64,000 nt of DNA from Ursus arctos (Eukaryota; Chordata; Mammalia; Carnivora; Ursidae): contig NW_026623100.1 of NCBI RefSeq assembly GCF_023065955.2, forward strand, positions 66,406,727 to 66,470,726, given 5' to 3'. The position numbers were made by a program, and so were the translations under genes. A model generated the notes under the pieces. That model had not been told where the DNA came from. It saw only the letters and a program-made list of their open reading frames with translations, and ran no database searches. Position 1 is the stretch's first letter. The number at the start of each line of letters is the position of its first letter. Positions 23,901 to 36,400 of the stretch are shown piece after piece.

Positions 23901-26900
23901 TGGTGTCTTTCCTTTCTTCTGTGCATAATACATAACAGGATTAAGAACCTGTTCTGGCTTTGTCTCTCCATAGCATTTTCCTCTATCATTAACTCTTCGT
24001 AAACATGCATGATGTACTGTCATAAGAACTTTCTCAACTAGTGCCCTATTGGTCATTTCAGTTCTAAACTTTTTGCTATTGTAATAATGCTGCAATCGAC
24101 ATCACCAGATAAAATACTTCGTAACATTTCAAATCATGGCCATGAGGGGAGTTTACGAATCCAAAGGTAAGAAATGAGGGGCACCTGCGTGGCTCAGTCG
24201 GTTAAGCATCTGACTCTTGATTTTGGCTCAGTCGTGATCTCAGGGTCGTGAGATCGAGCCGCATGTTGGGCTGCACGCTCAGAGGGGAGTCTGCTTGAGA
24301 TTCTCTCTCTCCCTCTCCCTCTGCCCCTCCCCCATGTGCTCTCTCTCTCTCTCTAAAATAATAAGTAAATCTTAAAAAACCAAAACAAGTTGAGAAATGC
24401 AAGGCTCCCAGCACTGCCCGGTGCTCTCCCCGCCGTGGGGCACACATGCAGGAGAATGCCGTCCTCCCCGAGCTGCGAGCTGTGTCAGCACGGGGGGGGG
24501 GGGGGGGGGGGGGCGCGGCTCGCTGTCAATGCCTGTTCTAATCTACGCTCAGAAAAGGCCTCACATCTTGTAGCTATTTCAGTTCAGATTCTTTTAATGA
24601 TTATTGGAGTTGAGCCATTCTGAGTGTTTAGTTGCCCTTTGTATTTTCAGCTTTAGTTTTAAGTGTGGTTACCAGGGTGCTCCCCGGGGCCTTACCTGGC
24701 GACCATAGCTGGCCCGAGAGCAGCAGGAAGCCCTGTCCCAGGACCCGTGAGGTCGGGACAAGGGGCAAGGATTCCTTGGGGAGCACTCAGCTGCTCTGAT
24801 CCTGCCCCCTGGTCAACAACATAGCCACAGGCTATGCAGACTTATGAGTGAAATAACTGGAATATTATCCCACTCACTATTCTTACTCTTGGTTCTGGGT
24901 TAACGCACAGTAGAAATATATCCCAAGCAGGCTGGACTCCTCTGTCCCACCCAAGAGAGCCTGGCCAGCAAGAAACCAGGCCTGGTGGATGGGCCATTTC
25001 CTCCCCAGGCCTTCCTTATGTGTGAATGGGAATCAATTCAGTCTCCCCAGAATGCTTTCCACATACGTACACACTTCAGTCCACGACACCTGGAGCTGAC
25101 GGACCCTTTCCAAATGAATTCCAAAAGACCAGGCCTGCAGAGAGGTCTGCTCCCCTTATGGCTTCTGGTCATGGGCTCACTGGAGGCCTACCCACAAGCC
25201 AGGGGCCTGGGAAGTGTCTGAACCCAAAAGGACCACACGCGCGCGCGCGTGCACACACACACACACACTCACACACACACTTATTTACAAGACCCAAGGG
25301 TTGTTCTTGGAAAGGGGCTCTGGGCTCTGCTGAGGCTGTGAATGAACAACAGGGGGATCTCAGGGTAAAGGGGTGCAGGGAGGCTGTGGAAGAGAGAGAG
25401 AGAAAGAAAAAGGATGACTGATGCCAGAAACGCCTGTCACCCTGGCAGGCCTTCCTTTCAGGGTTGGCAAGTGCTGTCTGTGGGTGCTAATGGTCCTGCC
25501 CAGTTGCCAGGAGCAAACCTCAGCCACCCTCCTCCCGATGAGCCACACATCCCAGTGCTATCACAACACAGGGCTGACGACGTCTGCTTCTGTGCCTTCT
25601 TCCCCCACTGTGTACTGTGTGTGTGTATGACTGTGCATGTGCTGTTGTGTTTGTGTGATTCTGTGTGTGTGTGTGTGTGACTGTGCATGTGCTATTGTGT
25701 TTGTGTGATTCTGTGTGTGAGTGTGTGTGTGACTGCGCATGTGCTATTGTGTTTGTGTGATTCTGTGTGTGTGTGTGATTGTGCATGTGCTATTGTGTTT
25801 GTGTGATTCTGCATGTACGTGAGTGTGTGTGTGTGACTGTGCTATTGTGTTTGTGTGATTCTGCGTGTATGTGAGTGTGTGTGTGACTGCGCAAGTGCTA
25901 TTGTGTTTGTGTGATTCTGTGTGTGAGTGTGTGTGTGACTGTGCATGTGCTATTGTGTTTGTGTGATTCTGTGTGTATGTGTGTGTGACTGTGCATGTGC
26001 TATTGTGTTTGTGTGATTCTGCATGTATGTGAGTGTGTGTGTGTGACTGTGCTATTGTGTTTGTGTGATTCTGTGTATATGTGTGACTGTGCAAGTGCTA
26101 TTGTGTTTGTGTGATTCTGTGTGTATGTGTGACTGTGCATGTGCTATTGTGTTTGTGTGATTCTGTGTGTGAGTGTGTGTGTGTGACTGTGCATGTGCTA
26201 TTGTTTTTGTGTGAGTCTGTGTGTGAGTGTGTGTGTGTGACTGTGCTATTGTGTTTGTGTGATTCTGCGTGTATGTGAGTGTGTGTGTGACTGCGCATGT
26301 GCTATTGTGTTTGTGTGATTCTGTGTGTGTGTGTGTGTGTGACTGTGCATGTGCTATTGTGTTTGTGTGATTCTGTGTGTGAGTGTGTGTGTGACTGCGC
26401 ATGTGCTATTGTGTTTGTGTGATTCTGTGTGTGAGTGTGTGTGTGTGACTGTGCATGTGCTATTGTTTTTGTGTGAGTCTGTGTGTGAGTGTGTGTGTGT
26501 GACTGTGCTATTGTGTTTGTGTGATTCTGCGTGTATGTGAGTGTGTGTGTGACTGCGCATGTGCTATTGTGTTTGTGTGATTCTGTGTGTGTGTGTGTGT
26601 GTGACTGTGCATGTGCTATTGTGTTTGTGTGATTCTGTGTGTGAGTGTGTGTGTGACTGCGCATGTGCTATTGTGTTTGTGTGATTCTGTGTGTATGTGT
26701 GACTGTGCAAGTGCTATTGTGTTTGTGTGATTCTGTGTGTATGTGTGACTGTGCATGTGCTATTGTGTTTGTGTGATTCTGCATGTACGTGAGTGTGTGT
26801 GTGTGACTGTGCTATTGTTTGTGTGATTCTGCATGTATGTGAGTGTGTGTGTGACTGTGCAAGTGCTATTGTGTTTGTGTGATTCTGTGTGTATGTGTGA

Positions 26901-27393
26901 CTGTGCATGTGCTATTGTGTTTGTGTGATTCTGTGTGTGAGTGTGTGTGTGTGACTGTGCATGTGCTATTGTTTTTGTGTGAGTCTGTGTGTGAGTGTGT
27001 GTGTGTGACTGTGCTATTGTGTTTGTGTGATTCTGCGTGTATGTGAGTGTGTGTGTGACTGCGCAAGTGCTATTGTGTTTGTGTGATTCTGTGTGTGTGT
27101 GTGTGTGTGTGACTGTGCTATTGTGTTTGTGTGATTCTGTGTGTGAGTGTGTGTGTGACTGTGCATGTGCTATTGTGTTTGTGTGATTCTGTGTGTGTGT
27201 ATGTGACTGTGCTATTGTGTTTGTGTGATTCTGCGTGTATGTGAGTGTGTGTGTGACTGCGCAAGTGCTATTGTGTTTGTGTGATTCTGTGTGTGTGTGT
27301 GTGACTGTGCATGTGCTATTGTGTGTGTGATTCTGCATGTATGTGAGTGTGTGTGTGTGACTGTGCTATTGTGTTTGTGTGATTCTGCGTGTA

Positions 27394-27430
<37 letters not shown>

Positions 27431-30400
27431 CGTGGCACAAAGGGGTGTTCTCTCTGCTCCCCCTTCTGAAAGCTCGGAGCTGCCTGAGTGACCAGTGCCC
27501 GTTCCAGCCACACCTGGCTCTCGTCCTGCACCTTCCCCAGCACCTGCTCCCAGACACGCCCCAACTGTTCCAGCCCCTTCTGTCTCTTTGTAGCCCATCT
27601 GCGGTGTGGTGGCTACAGCTGGGCCAATGCTGGGGAGAAGACAAGGGGCTCCTTCCTCCAGGGGCCCCCACTGTGCGTCGGAGGCACTGGGGTAGCACCC
27701 TTCCAGAGTCTATGATTATTTTAAGAGATGGGGGCCTGGGGAGGCTGGGATACTGCCAACCACTCCCAGGGTGACCTGCCCTGGAGGCGTTCCACAGGCT
27801 CACAGCTTTGGGAATCGGCTCCCTGTGGGATGGAGGGGTTCACTTCCCGTTCCTCCATCCCAGACCATCAGCTGTGGCAACAAGCTGTTGTTTGGGACAC
27901 ACAGAGCTCCCTGACCCCGCTGTTGCACAAAACGTGGCACTCAGGGCCCCTCCAAGGTACTGGTGTGACGAAGGAAAAAGCCAGCGGCTGAGTTCTGGAA
28001 CAAACCACTGGAGAATTGGGCTGCTGTGGGCATGCTGGTGTCAACGTCAGCCCCCCTGCCTCCTCACTCTGACTCCTCCTGCCCTCTCCCTTCTCTTCCC
28101 TTCTCCTTCCTTCTTTGTCTCCTTTGAACATATTCTCCGGTTTCATATAGCCTCCCCCCTGCCATGGGCAGAGGCCCACTTCCAATCGTTTCGCACCATA
28201 TCATTCCACGGCAAGACTTAGCGCAAAACACCGATTCACCACTTCCTCGCCTGGGCACCACGCCGTCGGGCCGATGCTGTGCGAGCTGCCTTATCCACTG
28301 CCGGCATACATTCACGTAAAAGTCTTTGTGATTGCATTTGAGAATTTTTCTTTCTATGTTGTTAAGTGTGTTTCTGTGAGTTAAAGAACTTGGTAAGTTT
28401 GAGTCTGTGACTGTAAAGGCGTATTCTGTAATTCAAGACGTTTATCCAAAAGCATTCATTCTTGGCACCCGGCTGGCTCGGTTTCTAGAGCGTTCGACCC
28501 GTGATCTCGGGGTTGTGAGTTCGAGCCCCATGTGAGGCACAGAGACGATAAAAGAAATAAAATCTTAAAAAAAAATAAAGAAAGCATTCATTCACTCACT
28601 CATTCATTCATTCATTCATTCAACAACTGTTTCTCGAGCGCCGACTGGTCCCCAGGCAGCGGCGCGGCACCTGACAGGCAGCAGTGAACAAAACGATGAC
28701 TCTGGCCTCCCAGAGGTTACATTCTGCTGGTGGGACAGGCAATGAGTAAGAGACAATAAGCAAGTTATGGAACGTGTCTGAAGGGGATTGTGCTATGGGG
28801 GGAAAGCGGAGTGGGGTGAGGAAGAAGAGAAGTGAGTGTGTGGGATGTTCAAGAGAAGGTGTGTTGGCCAGCGGTTATTTGAGCAAGGGCTTGTAGGGGG
28901 AGAGCAAGTGAGCTAGACAGATCTACAGAGGAAGCATTCCAGGCACAGGAACAGCCTGTGCAAAGGCCCTGTGGCAGGAATGTTCTTGGTGTGTTTGTGG
29001 GGCAATGAGGAGGTCTCTGTGGCTGGAGGAGAATAAATCGAGGGTTAGTGGAGGAGACAAAGTCAGGATGCCAGCAGAGATCAGCCAATGTGAAGACACT
29101 GGCTTTTTATCAGCAGGTCTATATTGTGATGAATAGTGGTGAGTGAGTGTGTTTCTGGGGGTGTATAAATGCATGTACTCCCGAACAAAAAAGCAGGTAT
29201 GTGCACGTGTGTATATGTCTGCTGTCGCTGGCTCTCAAATTTGGTTCCCAGAACCATTACCTTCCATCTGCTCCTATTTTGTGCCCCAGAAGATTCTCCT
29301 CTGAAAGCACATGCTGGGAGCCCAGCTCTGCCCACTTGCCCCCCTAAGTCCTGCCAGGTGTTCCTTTCCTTCCCAGTGACGTCAGAGCGTGACTCAGAGC
29401 AGAGGTAAACGCTGATGAGGTCAGACAATTCACTCTGGGCTAGGAACTCCGTAAGACCCATTGATGCTGTTGCCATTAGCTGAGTGGGCCTCCTGGCCTC
29501 CCCCACTTACTTGGTCTTGATTTCCATGTCATCGTGGCTGGAGTGGCACATTTCACTGAAGCGGGACACAAAGAAGTCATAGCTCCGGTGATAGGATGGG
29601 GTGTCCTCTTCGATGTTGGCAAACTTCACAAACTGCCCGGGAGAGGAGAGAGAAGTACCAGTGAGAGGTGACCCACTGCGCTCCTCACCTGTGGGCTCAG
29701 AGCTCTGGGACTTGCCATCCTGAGGCCCCCTGCCCTAGTAAAGCCACGGGACATACACACCCGGGAGCTGTGCATTCCAGGACTTGGCTCTGGTCTGCTT
29801 CCCACAGCACACCCGGTCTCCACGCCTCCGTGGGTTCCAAGTCCTGCTCGCCCTTCCTGCCCACACTGCATGACTGGACCCCCATGGCCCTTTTCAGCCC
29901 TTCCCTGCTGAGGTGAGCAGAGGATGGGACAGGTGAGGACATGAAGGCGACTCCCTTAAGCTCCTGCCCCCTTCCACGTCCAGAGCTGCCCCAAACACAC
30001 AGAGGCGGGAGGCAGTAGGGATAGGCTGAAACAGCCAAAGCCAACATTGAACTGTACCTCAACACTTCAGAATGAATTCTGGGAAACAAGAGCCAATCTG
30101 AAATTTGATTTAAAAAAGTAATTCCATTTTATTGCTTAAAATTATTTATTAATTAATTTATTTTTAAAGATTTTATTTATTTATTTGAGAGAGAGAGAGA
30201 ACAGGAGCGTGGGTGGGGAGGGACAGAGGGAGAGGGAAAAGCAGACTCCCCACTGAGTGGGCTCGATCCTAGGACCCCCAACTGAGCACCGGCGGTGCCC
30301 CTATTGTTTAAAATTTGAGCACATTTTTATTTTTTTTTTATTTTTATTTTTTAAAGATTTTATTTATTTATTTGACAGAGATAGAGACAGCCAGCGAGAG

Positions 30401-33400
30401 AGGGAACACAAGCAGGGGGAGTGAGAGAGGAAGAAGCAGGCTCATAGCGGAGGAGCCTGATGTGGGGCTCGATCCCACAACGCCGGGATCACGCCCTGAG
30501 CCAAAGGCGGACGCTTAACCGCTGTGCCACCCAGGCGCCCCTGAGCACATTTTTAGTTTGCGGGTTCGGTTCTGTTAAGTCTGGCTCAGCATTATCAGCT
30601 GCTGGATTCCTTCTACCACCAGGCTGCACATTAGCAATTCTAAATAGGGACTTCATTTCAATGGAATCCCACAGAGAAGCAAGACTCGTGGACTAAGTAG
30701 AGTTAAATTGTTAAAAATTAAGTGTAACTCTTATAGGTTCCTTTGTTTAATGTTATAAATTTAGTACTGCCAACAACTCAAAAGATTACGCTTATAATAA
30801 ACTCTGTTCTCCATTATTCTGTCTTGTATTGTTATTTAAGTTTTTATAAACGTTTGTTGGTTCTAAAAGGATATGCTATTATTTCTAAAATTATCTAGTT
30901 AATGAACTCATAATATTCATTATCAATTGCCAATCTGTTTCTCTATTTAACTACTCAAAATGTGTTAACTTTTTCTGGATGACAATTAGCAACTTGAACC
31001 AACATCATTAATTATTCTTTCACTAACAAATATACATTCATTTTCTGCTGACTGATAAAATCTCAACATACAAAGCAGAGGAGGAGATCTTTCTTTGCCA
31101 GTTAACATCTAAAATGCATACATCTATTTGGAAGTGAATATTCTGATATTAGCAATAAATCCAAAGGACACTGTTGCATTATCGATGGGGTTCTGCAGAA
31201 GAGGTGTAGTGGTAATCCATGTGACCTTAATAAGATCATTGATTAGACATAAGTTCAGGAATTCTAGAAACAACGATAAAGTCAGCCTTCGGCTACGTGA
31301 ACCTCTTAAGCCCCCCAATGGTTAGAACACAGAGGTAGGCTGATACCGAGGCTGAAGCGAAGTTTGGGCTCACTGCTGCTCTTCCCCATGGACAAGATGA
31401 CCCCGGGCTGCACTCCCCTCCCCACGGCTGAAGCCTGGCATGGTCAAGGTGTCCATCTACTCAAAGGGGACATGCAGCAGACCTACATTTCACTGGCAGT
31501 GTGACTTCTGAGTGGGACATTTAACTTCTCTTATGGTTTGGTTTTCCCGCATGTAAAATAAATACTGCAGTCATCATTCACTAAGATTCTTCATTTTTTT
31601 AAAAAAGATTTTTGAAACATTTATTAGAGAGAGGGAGAGAGAGAACACATGAGCAGGGGGAGGGAAAGGGGGAGAGGGAGAAGCGGACTCCCCCCTGAGC
31701 AAGGAGCCTGATGCAGGACTCCATCCCAGGATCCTGGCATCACAACCTCAACCGAAGGCAGACTTAACTGACTGAGCCACCCAGGTGCCCCTTAATTTTT
31801 TTTTTTTTATGCTGTATGTGCTTCACATGAGTCAGCTTAAGATAAGACAATCTGAGTGTATGCAAGAGAATGTGCGTTTAAAATAATGAAAACAGGACCG
31901 AAAAAAAGAGACCATAATAAAGAGGAAGGAATAGTCAAAGAGCTTGTCTCTAACATTGACTGACTGTGTAGACTCAGGTGTGTGTCTGGAGGATGAATGC
32001 CCAGACCTCATGTTCACTGGTTTGGGAGTTTGGGGGCCGGCAGTGAGGAACGTGTGGGAGCTCCTACATGTCAGGTGCTGCCCTAAGCATTTTACACGCA
32101 TCCTCTCTTCTTAGAATGACTCTGAGTGAGAGAGAGATTACAGTACAACAGAACCACAGGGCTCAGTAACCACATGGATTTGCACCACTGGCCCCAGACA
32201 TGCTGAGTCATTCTGGGAGGAGATCCAGGGGTTTACCTTGTGGCACGGTCCGTCCTAGGAGACCTGATGGGATGGTCCCCACTTGAGAAACACTGCCCGG
32301 TCACTGATGGACAATCTGGCCTCCCGTCTTCTGCACACCACCCCTCTCTCCTGACACGGACGCTTCTCTGAACCAATTCCTGATCTCTGTGCAACGTGAC
32401 ATTGAGTTCCCCTGCACTTTCAACTTTGACTTTCCTCTTCTCCTGAGTGCCATGAAGCCATGAGCAGGCCCGACTGCCGGTCAGGGGCATGGCTTGAGGG
32501 CTCGCTCATGGCCAGTGTTTGTTGAGACTGGCCATTACCCATGCTGTCCAGGCTGCTAAATATTTTGACTAGTACCCACTGGCTGTAAGGTTAGAAATGA
32601 GATTACAATCAATTTTTAAAAACTGAAAATTCCATGACAGCCATCTGGTAACACGGGATAGAAAACAGACATGGGGACTCCTTTTCTACAACCATGGGTG
32701 ACCTTTCTCTAATTTCTTCTGAATCTATGCCTACAGGCCAGCCCCGGCTGCTAACCGCATTGGAAAATGCCCTCATTCTTCTCTTCTGTGACTGTCTGCG
32801 TCCCTGGATTTTCACTCTTCTGCACTCTTCCTCCTGGAAATTTAGGTCTGAGTCTTCTCAAATTCTGCTTTTGACACAAGAGTTCTTCCATTTAAGTAGA
32901 CAACGGTCCCCCCTACGCTGCCGGGGCCACAGTTGGACGGTGACGTCCTTGCTCTGCTTCTTGTCCTCTGTGTGACTGTGGACAAGTCGTGAAACTTCTG
33001 AGCCACTGTCTCCTCATCTGTGATGTAGGGACACGAGGACCTACGTCATGGGGCGGTCACCAGGATTAAATGCGGGGACGTATGCAGAGTGAGTAGCACA
33101 GTGCCTGGCTCTGAGCTGTGCTGAGGAGACAGTGCTGTTCCGCCTCCACCCTGGAGGTTCTGGGGCAGCAGGTCTACAGACCCTCCATCCTCTGTCCCAT
33201 TACTGGCAAGCTGGACCCGTAGCTCTGGAAATGCTCCCAGCTAGGTGCTTATGCAAGATGCTGGGAAAATGTTGGTAACGGAGGTCAGCAAGGCTGGATA
33301 GATGGCCATCTCCTTTGAAGGCCACCTCCTTTGAACTAAAGTGGTTTGGGGTTAAACCAAGGGTTGGATGGGTGACTGGATTTTGGCTCCATCTCTGGGG

Positions 33401-36400
33401 CCCAGAACGGCCTCGGGGGGCTGTAGCTTCAAGGCTTTGGCTGCCAACCATTCCATTCCCATGCTCGCCAGGACTCTTGTTCTGTTAGGAGGTCTGGTGA
33501 TGAGACTGCACTTACTGCCCATCCTGAACCTTCCATACAGAGGGTATGTGCTCTGGGTCATGTAAAATAGGTAAATTTTGTTACCAGGATATCTGAGCAT
33601 CCCCAGGAACCCTTGGTGTGATAGCTTGATAGAACAAGTTTCCCTCCCTCGAGTCTGAAAACATGACTGTCCAGACACGTCAGCCCCAGTGGCCTGGTCA
33701 GGGAGCGTTGGCCTGTGGAGTCCCCACGGAACACCTCTTAGAGAGCCCACCTGGAGCTGCTCCTGAGGCTTCTAGGGGCTCAAAGGAACCTTTGGTAACC
33801 ATGATTCAGAGGGTCAAATTGGGGTGCTTCCTGGGGGTCCTGGTCAAGTCCCCACACCCACTGTGGAAGTCCACCAAGACCTGGTAGACATGGGCCTGGA
33901 ATGCTAGAGTTTCATGTGAGGAAGGCCTCTATTCCTCTTATGAGAGACAGTAGAGTGTTATGGTTATGAAGGGGTCTGGGCCAGACTGCATTGCTGAATC
34001 CCACCTCCGCCACTTACGAAGCTTACCTGGGGCAAATTACTTAAGTTTCTTGTGCCTCAGTTCCCCCATCTGTAAAATGGGGCTAATAAAGGCAGTTGTC
34101 TCATCAGCTTGGTATGAGTAGTCCAACCCAGTTGACAGTTACAGCCTCATTGCCCCCCCACCCAGAGCACTTCTGGCTTGCTAGGAACACTACCTGGATT
34201 CTCAAGGGGCCCATTTCCCTGTGGGACCAGCCACTACTTTTTAAAATGCATGATACAGCAGGGACTTCCTGTCTGCTTCGCTCCCATTATTGCTAATTCA
34301 TACCTTACAAACGGCTTTTGTTAAAATGCTACTTGCCTAATGAATAAGATTGTGGAATAATAAAGCTGGGTTTGGTTTTGGTTTTATTTTTTTAAGATAT
34401 AGTAACGATGAGGAAGGTCTCCATAGCAACAAACTGAAGATTTTATTTATTTATTTGAGAGTGAGTGAGCGAGTGAGAGAGAGAGAGCATGAGCGGGGGA
34501 GGGGCAGAGGGAGAAGGAGAAACAGATTCCCTGCTGAGCAAGGAGCCCCACATGGGGCTCCATCCCAGGGCCCCCGGGGTCACGACCTAAGCTGAAGGCA
34601 GTCAACCAACTGAGCCACAGGCACCCCCAAACTTAAGATTCTGAACACGTGACACTTCAAAGGCCCCAGGCACTGCTAGGGCCACCCTTTCAAGATCAAA
34701 GTGTCAGCTCTTTCTACACAACAAAGGGTGCCAGGCCTGCTGGGGCAGATCACCCACCAGGCACAGGCAGGCGGAGCCGCAGTGATGTGAATACTCAGGG
34801 TTCCCGAGGGCCTGAGTTAATAAAGGGAAAGCAATCTCCAAATATTGACATTGTAAAAACAGCTCTCCCCTGGTGTGGAAAATGGAAGCTGAGCTGGCTG
34901 GCCTCACTTCGGTGCCAACTGAGTGTCTCCACGCAGAAGTGAGCCTTTCCCTCTCGTACAGACGAGCACCTGAGCCACACGACTTCCTGCCATCGTGGAC
35001 GGAACCGCAGTCTAAGATGCTGGGCGCTCCCCTGGGTCTAGGACTGCAGCCCGTCTCGCTGCGTTCGCCCCACCAGGAGAACTGGGAACTGCTTCTCAGC
35101 CTCACTGCGACAAATCCTAGCTGGGAAGCAGATCCTGTCCATTGCCTGGGTTTGACTGTAACACCCCCTGCCCCAGCCTCCAGCTGCCTCTGTTGATGGC
35201 AACTTCTGGGAGCGCTTCTCACTAAAGCCAGAGAAGCATTCCACACGTGATCATGCCCGGCCGATGCCAGCCGAGGCACGGTCATTCCCTAGACCTAGGA
35301 CATCTTCTCCTGTTTACCCACATAATGCTTCTCTTTTTCAAGATTCTTTGCAAAACCGGCACGGTTTTAAGGTCTCTTGGGAAAGCCTGGTCCTTGCTGT
35401 CTGAGAAGGTGATCCCTCCGGCCCCCGAGCAGCCCCACGTGCTGGCCCGGTAAATGCAGACCCAGGAAGCACCAGCTAGCTGCCTCTGCTCTAGAATCCC
35501 CGTGGTTTGGGGTGCTGGCCCCCCGAGATCTAAGCTGTGCAACCGGCCTCACAAGTCTGACCTGATCCACCTTCAAGGCATCCACTTGTATGTAGCTCGG
35601 GGGTTTCTAGCAGTGGTTTCTGCGCTGGTGTTGGCTGGGGGAGCATTTCCAGTCTAGAGATGACAGTCAAAACCGCCAGAGCTGATGAGTTGTCCAGGGG
35701 GAGCATACAGAATGAGAAGATGGGGCACCAACCATGGAGACCACAGACATGTCAGGGGCGTGCAGAGGAAGAGAATCATTGCAGGAAACTGTGTTCGCTT
35801 CCGATTGCTGATGTAATAAATTACCACAATTTAGTGGCATAAAACAACACACATTTATTACCTTATGCTTCTGGAGATCACGAGTCTAAAATGGGTCTGC
35901 AAGGCTGCGTGCATCCTGGAGGCTCCAGGGGAGCGTTTCCTTGCCCTTTTTAGCTTCCAGAAGCCCCCTATATCCTTTGGCTCATGGCCCCCTTCCTCCA
36001 TCTTCAAGGCCAGCAGAGTAGCATTTCAAGTCTTTCTCTCTTTCCCTCTGCTTCCATCATCATTCACCTTCTGCCTGACTCTGACCCTCCTGCCTCCCAC
36101 CTATAAGCCTCCCTGTGATTCCATCTGACCCACCTGGATAATCCAGGAGAATCTCTCTATCTCAAGATCTTCAATCTGATCCTATCTGCAAAATCCCTTC
36201 TGTCATCTCAGGTAACATTCACGAGTCCCAGGGATTAGAACGTGGACATCCTTGGGGGACCATTACTCAGTCAATCACAGGAGCTAAGAAGGATGAACCA
36301 GGTGGGAAGAGCTGGGGTGACGGGGCCAGGGAAGTCAAGGGAGCCTCAGGAAGGTGCAGTCAACAGGGAGAAGGGCTATATCAAAGATAAAACATCAGCT

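Larger units (their letters stand above)
23153..29510 (-). other. EFR3B: Intron 5 of EFR3B
   Basis: 6.4 kb. It holds an old L1 relic (about 23770-24120), a CAN-SINE (24178-24392), a 22-G run, a CG/CA tract, the 1.8-kb TG-rich tandem array, a second CAN-SINE (28462-28580) and an L2 relic (28594-29110). 27431-28461 shows no repeat. Confidence 0.85.

Noticed and set aside
24178..24260. tRNA gene (A- and B-box-like motifs)
   Set aside because: These are the tRNA-Lys-derived heads of CAN-SINEs, truncated and without a functional cloverleaf. The same applies to the other SINE heads.
25610..27430. CRISPR-like regular repeats
   Set aside because: Units are joined by variable TG tracts, not unique spacers, and the locus is a mammalian intron.
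25458..27803. Many long His/Thr/Ser-rich open frames on the minus strand (up to 192 codons)
   Set aside because: They translate the CA/TG tandem array. The repeats happen to lack stops in that frame, and there is no splice or start context.
35790..36283. Endogenous retrovirus with coding capacity
   Set aside because: Only an LTR-like relic is present. No gag, pol or env sequence flanks it.
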